Shown one piece after another: positions 6,241-9,479 of a DNA stretch of 9,479 bases (positions are counted from its first letter, which is position 1; the number at the start of each line of letters is the position of its first letter). The translations under genes and the position numbers were made by a program. The notes beneath the pieces are model-generated. The model was not told the DNA's origin and searched no databases. It saw nothing but the letters and a program-made list of their open reading frames with translations. Where the stretch lies: positions 1 through 9,479 of the forward strand of contig JBGAUM010000123.1 in assembly GCA_044228625.1 (NCBI GenBank), read 5' to 3'. This DNA comes from UKL13-2 sp044228625. GTDB taxonomy: Bacteria > Pseudomonadota > Gammaproteobacteria > Burkholderiales > Usitatibacteraceae.

Positions 6241-7875
6241 CTACATGTTCGGGTAGTTGGGGCCTCCGCCGCCCTCCGGCACCACCCACTTGATGTTCTG
6301 CGTCGGGTCTTTTATATCGCAAGTCTTGCAGTGCACGCAATTCTGCGCGTTGATCTGCAGTTTCTTTTGACCTGCCGCAACTTCCACGAATTCATAGACG
6401 CCCGCCGGGCAATAGCGGCTTTCCGGGCCGTCGTACAACGCCAGGTTGGTGTTGACGGGAATGTCGGCATTCTTGAGCGTGAGGTGCGCCGGCTGGTCTT
6501 CCTCGTGATTCGTGTTCGAGATGAATACCGATGAAAGCCGGTCGAAGGTCAGGATACCGTCGGGTTTGGGGTAATCGATGGGCGACGCGTCGGTTTTCTT
6601 CTTCAACGTATCGTGGTCCGCATGCGCGTGATGCAGGGTCCACGGCGCCTTGCCGCCGAAGACCACCTGATCGATGCCGACCATCAGCGTGCCCGTGTAG
6701 AGGCCTTTCGACATCCATGGCTTGAAATTGCGGGCCCGGTAAAGCTCGTCGTACAGCCAGCTCTTTTCAAACGCGGCCGGATAGTCCGAAAGCTCATCCT
6801 GCGCGCGGCCCGCCCCCAACGCGGCCGCCGCCGCTTCTGCGGCCAGCATGCCGGACTTGATCGCCGTGTGGCTGCCCTTGATGCGCGAGGCGTTGAGGAA
6901 TCCGGCGTCGTCACCGATCAGCGCGCCGCCGGGGAATACCAGTTTGGGCAAGGACTGGAGACCGCCGGCGCTGATGGCGCGTGCACCATAGGCAATTCGC
7001 TTTCCGCCTTCGAAGAACGTGCGAATCGCCGCATGGGTCTTGTAGCGCTGGAATTCTTCGAATGGGGACAGGTAAGGGTTGGTGTAGGCCAGCCCGACGA
7101 CGAACCCGACGGCCACGAGGTTGTTTTCCATGTGGTACAGGAACGAGCCGCCGTACGTATCGCTTTGCAGGGGCCAGCCCGCGGAGTGCACCACCAGGCC
7201 CGGCACGTGGCATTCGGGTTTGATTTCCCACAATTCCTTGAGACCGATGCCATAGACCTGCGGGTCGCGGCCTTCGCGCAATTTGAAGGATTCCTGTAGT
7301 TCCTTGCCAAGGTTGCCGCGAACACCTTCGGCAAACAACGTGTACTTGGCATGGAGTTCCATGCCCGGTTGGTAGCGGCTGGTTTGCTCGCCGTTCTTGC
7401 CGATGCCCATGTCGCCAGTGGCCACGCCCTTGACCGCGCCCTTGTCGTCGAACAGCACCTCGGCCGCGGCAAAGCCGGGATAAATCTCAACCCCCAACGC
7501 TTCGGCCTTGGTGCCCATCCAGCGGCATACGTTGGCCAAGCTCACGATGTAATACCCGTGGTTCTGGAAGCACTTGGGGAGCATCCAGTTCGGCGTTTGC
7601 GTGGAACCCGATTCGGTCAGGAACAGGAAGCGATCCTCGGTGACCGGTTGATTCAGCGGCGCACCCTGGGCTTTCCAGTCGGGCAGAAGCTCGTTGAGCG
7701 CGATCGGGTCCATGACGGCGCCGGAGAGTATATGGGCGCCGACCTCCGAGCCTTTTTCGACGATGCAGACGCTCAAGTCTGCATTCAATTGCTTGAGCCG
7801 GATCGCCGCCGCCAGGCCTGCCGGGCCGGCTCCGACGATGACAACGTCGTACTCCATCGATTCGCGTTCGGACAT
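6241..7875 (-). CDS. Electron transfer flavoprotein-ubiquinone oxidoreductase
   Basis: ETF-QO, a membrane-associated FAD and 4Fe-4S enzyme that moves electrons from reduced ETF (fed by acyl-CoA and related dehydrogenases) to ubiquinone. At 544 aa it has the usual bacterial length. Residues 9-20 (YDVVIVGAGPAG) are the FAD dinucleotide fold, followed by VGAHILSGAVMDP (45-57). YGIGLKELWEI and the GWPLQSDTYGGSFLYH region are characteristic of ETF-QO. ALIGDDAGFLNASRIKGSHT is the second FAD motif. The C-terminal ferredoxin-like domain carries four cluster cysteines: C489 (RYCPAGVYEF), C513, C516 and C519 (NCVHCKTCDIKDP). No residue expected for the cluster is missing. The ATG at 7875 has little Shine-Dalgarno; an in-frame ATG at 7857 (MEYDVV) is an alternative. 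It is the first gene of the - strand run, and etfA/etfB are not in the window. Confidence 0.95.
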   Translation of the reverse strand: MSERESMEYDVVIVGAGPAGLAAAIRLKQLNADLSVCIVEKGSEVGAHILSGAVMDPIALNELLPDWKAQGAPLNQPVTEDRFLFLTESGSTQTPNWMLPKCFQNHGYYIVSLANVCRWMGTKAEALGVEIYPGFAAAEVLFDDKGAVKGVATGDMGIGKNGEQTSRYQPGMELHAKYTLFAEGVRGNLGKELQESFKLREGRDPQVYGIGLKELWEIKPECHVPGLVVHSAGWPLQSDTYGGSFLYHMENNLVAVGFVVGLAYTNPYLSPFEEFQRYKTHAAIRTFFEGGKRIAYGARAISAGGLQSLPKLVFPGGALIGDDAGFLNASRIKGSHTAIKSGMLAAEAAAAALGAGRAQDELSDYPAAFEKSWLYDELYRARNFKPWMSKGLYTGTLMVGIDQVVFGGKAPWTLHHAHADHDTLKKKTDASPIDYPKPDGILTFDRLSSVFISNTNHEEDQPAHLTLKNADIPVNTNLALYDGPESRYCPAGVYEFVEVAAGQKKLQINAQNCVHCKTCDIKDPTQNIKWVVPEGGGGPNYPNM

Positions 7876-7907
7876 GTGTCGTGCGTGAGTGCAGTGAGGT
7901 TGCGGCT

Positions 7908-7913
7908 ATTATA
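7908..7913 (-). promoter_or_regulatory. Candidate -10 box of the ETF-QO promoter
   Basis: On the - strand this is a perfect TATAAT, 32 nt before the ETF-QO ATG at 7875, implying a leader of about 25 nt. No TTGACA-like -35 is seen 16-18 nt upstream (CGCGTG is there), nor an extended TGn. It may therefore be activator-dependent or coincidental. The box lies in CTATTATAG, whose + strand reading TATTAT could also serve crcB. Confidence 0.4.
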
Positions 7914-7942
7914 GGCGTGGACCTTTTTTGCACGCGATTCAA

Positions 7943-7966
7943 ATCGGCCGATCGGTTCTCGAACCG
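7943..7966. repeat. Overlapping palindromes in the ETF-QO/crcB divergent region
   Basis: Three palindromic elements overlap here: ATCGGCCGAT (7943-7952, perfect), CCGATCGG (7948-7955, perfect) and CGGTTC-TC-GAACCG (7953-7966, 6-bp arms). They lie 30 nt upstream of the TATAAT box on the ETF-QO side and 37 nt before the crcB start. They could be an operator for a regulator acting on both genes, or a leader hairpin. No known operator was recognised. Confidence 0.35.
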
Positions 7967-7989
7967 CGGGTCTTCTTCTCAACAATCCC

Positions 7990-7995
7990 AAGGGG
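7990..7995 (+). promoter_or_regulatory. Ribosome binding site of crcB
   Basis: AAGGGG lies 7 nt before the ATG at 8003 and decides that start. An earlier in-frame ATG at 7928 lacks such a site and would add 25 unconserved residues; the ATG at 7999 is out of frame. Confidence 0.6.
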
Positions 7996-8002
7996 CAGAT
8001 GC

Positions 8003-8392
8003 ATGAACGGATTCGCGTTTCAGGCCATGGCCGTCGGCGGCGGCGCGGCGCTGGGCGCCTGGTTGCGATGGGGTCTGGGACTCTGGATGAACGCGCGCGT
8101 GGCCAATTTCCCGTTGGGCACCCTTGCGGCCAATGCGATCGGCGGCTTGCTGGTGGGCCTGGCCATTGCGCATTTCAGCGCCAACGAATCCATTGCCCCG
8201 GCGTGGCGGCTGTTCGTGGTGACCGGTTTTCTCGGCGGGCTGACGACGTTTTCAACGTACTCGGCAGAAGTGGTGGGCCTGTTCGAGCGCGGATTGCCCG
8301 CGTGGGCGTTAGGCGTCGCCGCCGCCCACCTGGTGGCGTCGTTTGCGCTGACCGCATTGGGAATCGCACTGTACCGGGCGGTTGCGGCTTAG
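8003..8392 (+). CDS. crcB: Fluoride ion channel CrcB (Fluc family)
   Basis: A small inner-membrane channel that expels fluoride, acting as a dual-topology dimer. At 129 aa it matches the family (E. coli CrcB is 127 aa). Four hydrophobic segments can be drawn at about residues 5-28, 36-58, 68-92 and 98-126. Family motifs are GAWLRW (18-23), LGTLAANAIGG (38-48) with pore asparagine N44, and GFLGGLTTFSTYSAE (75-89). The last contains the Phe-box region: F83 is present, while the second position is Y86, where the best-studied homologues have Phe. The stop TAG (8390-8392) overlaps the stop of the convergent gene, so no terminator fits between them. No crcB-type fluoride riboswitch was recognised in the 127-nt leader region. 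Confidence 0.92.
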   Translation: MNGFAFQAMAVGGGAALGAWLRWGLGLWMNARVANFPLGTLAANAIGGLLVGLAIAHFSANESIAPAWRLFVVTGFLGGLTTFSTYSAEVVGLFERGLPAWALGVAAAHLVASFALTALGIALYRAVAA

Positions 8393-9479
8393 TCGTGGGA
8401 ATCGGCGAGGCCGCTGTTCAAGAGCGTTCTGGCTTCAAAAATTACCTCCGAGGCGGTCAACCCATGCGGTGCCATGCCATGTTCGATGCAGCCATCCGCA
8501 GCCGCACCGTGCAGGAACACCGCCAGGGTTGCGGCATTCAAGGCGGGGAATCCCTGGGCCAGGAACGCGACCATCATGCCGGCCAGCGCATCGCCCATGC
8601 CACCCGATGCCATGCCGGGATTGCCGGTGGGGTTGATGGCGTAGTGTCCGCCTGGGATGGCGATGACGGTGCCGCTGCCTTTCAACACAACGATGGCGTT
8701 GTAGGTGCCGGCGATCTTGTTGGCGGCACTGACGCGGTCGGCTTCGACGTCGGCCGTGCGTACATCGAGCAATCGTGCGGCTTCACCGGGGTGCGGTGTC
8801 AGGATGGAACTCAAGGACTGGGGCGGAATTCCGGCCGTTTTTGCCTTGAACGCCGCGCCGATACTGGGGTTTGATGCCATGAGGTTTAGTGCATCGGCAT
8901 CGTAGACCGTTGGAATATCTCGAGCGATCGCTGCCGTCATCAAGCGCGGGGCGGTTTTGTCCGTCCCCAATCCCATGCCAATGGCGAGGGCCGTCATGGC
9001 CGAGTCTTCCACCAGTTCTTCGGCACGGCGCATCATGATTTCCGGGTTGATGGCGTCGTAAGGCGGGGCCTCGCGCGCAGCAATGCCGGCGTAGACTTTT
9101 CCGGGGCCCATCATCAGTGCCGCGCGGGCCGCGAGCATCGCCGCACCCACCATCCCTTCAGCGCCGCCGATGATGGCTGCATTGCCGTAGCTGCCCTTGT
9201 GCGTATCGTGGTGGCGTGACGGGATCAACGCAGCCACGTGTTCGCGCTGAAGCAGGGTGCCGCGAGACGGCGGTGATGCAACACCGAGCGATTCGATTTC
9301 AACTTGACCGCACACGTCACGCGCCAATCCTGTGAACAATCCCGGTTTGGCGCCGATGAACGTCAGTGTCGTGTGTGCGTGGATGACCGCTCCCAATGCG
9401 CGACCAGTATCGGCGTTCAGACCGGATGGAATGTCGATGGCCAGGATGGGAATCCCCGACCTGTTGGCCGCCTCGATGG
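8389..9479 (-). CDS. nnr: Bifunctional NAD(P)HX epimerase/dehydratase (partial, 5' end beyond window)
   Basis: Repairs hydrated NADH/NADPH: the N-terminal YjeF_N domain epimerises R- and S-NAD(P)HX, and the C-terminal domain dehydrates S-NAD(P)HX using ADP or ATP. 362 residues are visible and the frame runs off the right edge; the N-terminal part of the epimerase domain, roughly 130 residues, is missing. IDIPSGLNADTG at fragment residues 14-25 is the hallmark end of YjeF_N, with catalytic-site D15, followed by the TLTFIGAKPGL segment. The dehydratase (carbohydrate-kinase-like) domain shows HKGSYGNAAIIGG (93-105), LTPHPGEAARLL (226-237), LKGSGTVIA (265-273) and TGNPGMASGGMGDALAG (284-300), whose D296 is the presumed catalytic aspartate. 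Both domains look intact as far as seen. TAA (8391-8389) overlaps the crcB stop on the other strand. Confidence 0.93.
   Translation of the reverse strand, partial: IEAANRSGIPILAIDIPSGLNADTGRALGAVIHAHTTLTFIGAKPGLFTGLARDVCGQVEIESLGVASPPSRGTLLQREHVAALIPSRHHDTHKGSYGNAAIIGGAEGMVGAAMLAARAALMMGPGKVYAGIAAREAPPYDAINPEIMMRRAEELVEDSAMTALAIGMGLGTDKTAPRLMTAAIARDIPTVYDADALNLMASNPSIGAAFKAKTAGIPPQSLSSILTPHPGEAARLLDVRTADVEADRVSAANKIAGTYNAIVVLKGSGTVIAIPGGHYAINPTGNPGMASGGMGDALAGMMVAFLAQGFPALNAATLAVFLHGAAADGCIEHGMAPHGLTASEVIFEARTLLNSGLADSHD

Noticed and set aside
6613..7299. 228-aa + strand frame opposite ETF-QO
   Set aside because: Antisense shadow of a highly conserved gene; no motifs.
7351..7914. 187-aa + strand frame opposite the 5' part of ETF-QO
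   Set aside because: Antisense shadow that runs over the probable ETF-QO promoter; no domain seen.
7876..8002. Fluoride (crcB-type) riboswitch upstream of crcB
   Set aside because: The conserved GGNGATGG-type core and pseudoknot layout were not found by eye. A covariance-model scan would settle it.
7999..8874. 291-aa + strand frame overlapping crcB and nnr
   Set aside because: Spans two well-supported genes in the wrong frame or strand. It starts at an ATG 4 nt before the real crcB start.

Overview
The window is GC-rich by eye, densely packed bacterial chromosomal DNA with ten protein-coding genes. I saw no tRNA, rRNA, CRISPR array, insertion sequence or phage gene. The gene types (ETF-ubiquinone oxidoreductase, a Tag-type DNA glycosylase, a HI0933/YhiN flavoprotein, a two-CBS-domain protein, CrcB) and the use of GTG starts suggest a proteobacterium, perhaps a betaproteobacterium. 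That placement is inference from family resemblance, not from a marker gene.

Layout. On the + strand come a GNAT acetyltransferase (82-636), a fused glycosyltransferase-phosphatase (808-2217) and an MFS transporter (2263-3504). A hairpin at 3509-3545 separates these from a compact five-gene run on the - strand, read from 7875 down to 3560. In order of transcription these are ETF-ubiquinone oxidoreductase, a CBS-pair protein, 3-methyladenine DNA glycosylase I (tag), a HI0933-family flavoprotein and a PIN-domain protein. The last four are joined by 4-nt GTGA stop/start overlaps or a 2-nt gap. A 127-nt divergent region with a TATAAT box and overlapping palindromes separates this run from crcB (8003-8392, +). 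crcB converges with, and overlaps the stop codon of, an NAD(P)HX repair enzyme (nnr/YjeF type, - strand), which runs off the right edge.

How the genes may work together. The 808-2217 protein looks like a glucosyl-3-phosphoglycerate synthase (GT81 type) fused to a HAD phosphatase. One chain could therefore make and then dephosphorylate glucosyl-3-phosphoglycerate, giving the compatible solute glucosylglycerate. The transporter 45 nt downstream may share its transcript. The - strand run mixes respiratory electron entry (ETF-QO), a probable nucleotide sensor (CBS), alkylation repair (Tag), an uncharacterised flavoprotein and a PIN ribonuclease-like protein with no visible antitoxin. The other genes look like ordinary housekeeping or accessory functions.

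The most interesting feature is the synthase-phosphatase fusion. Its phosphatase half has the C1-cap (SerB-like) layout rather than the C2-cap layout of HAD phosphatases usually paired with this chemistry. No gap between genes exceeds 300 bases.
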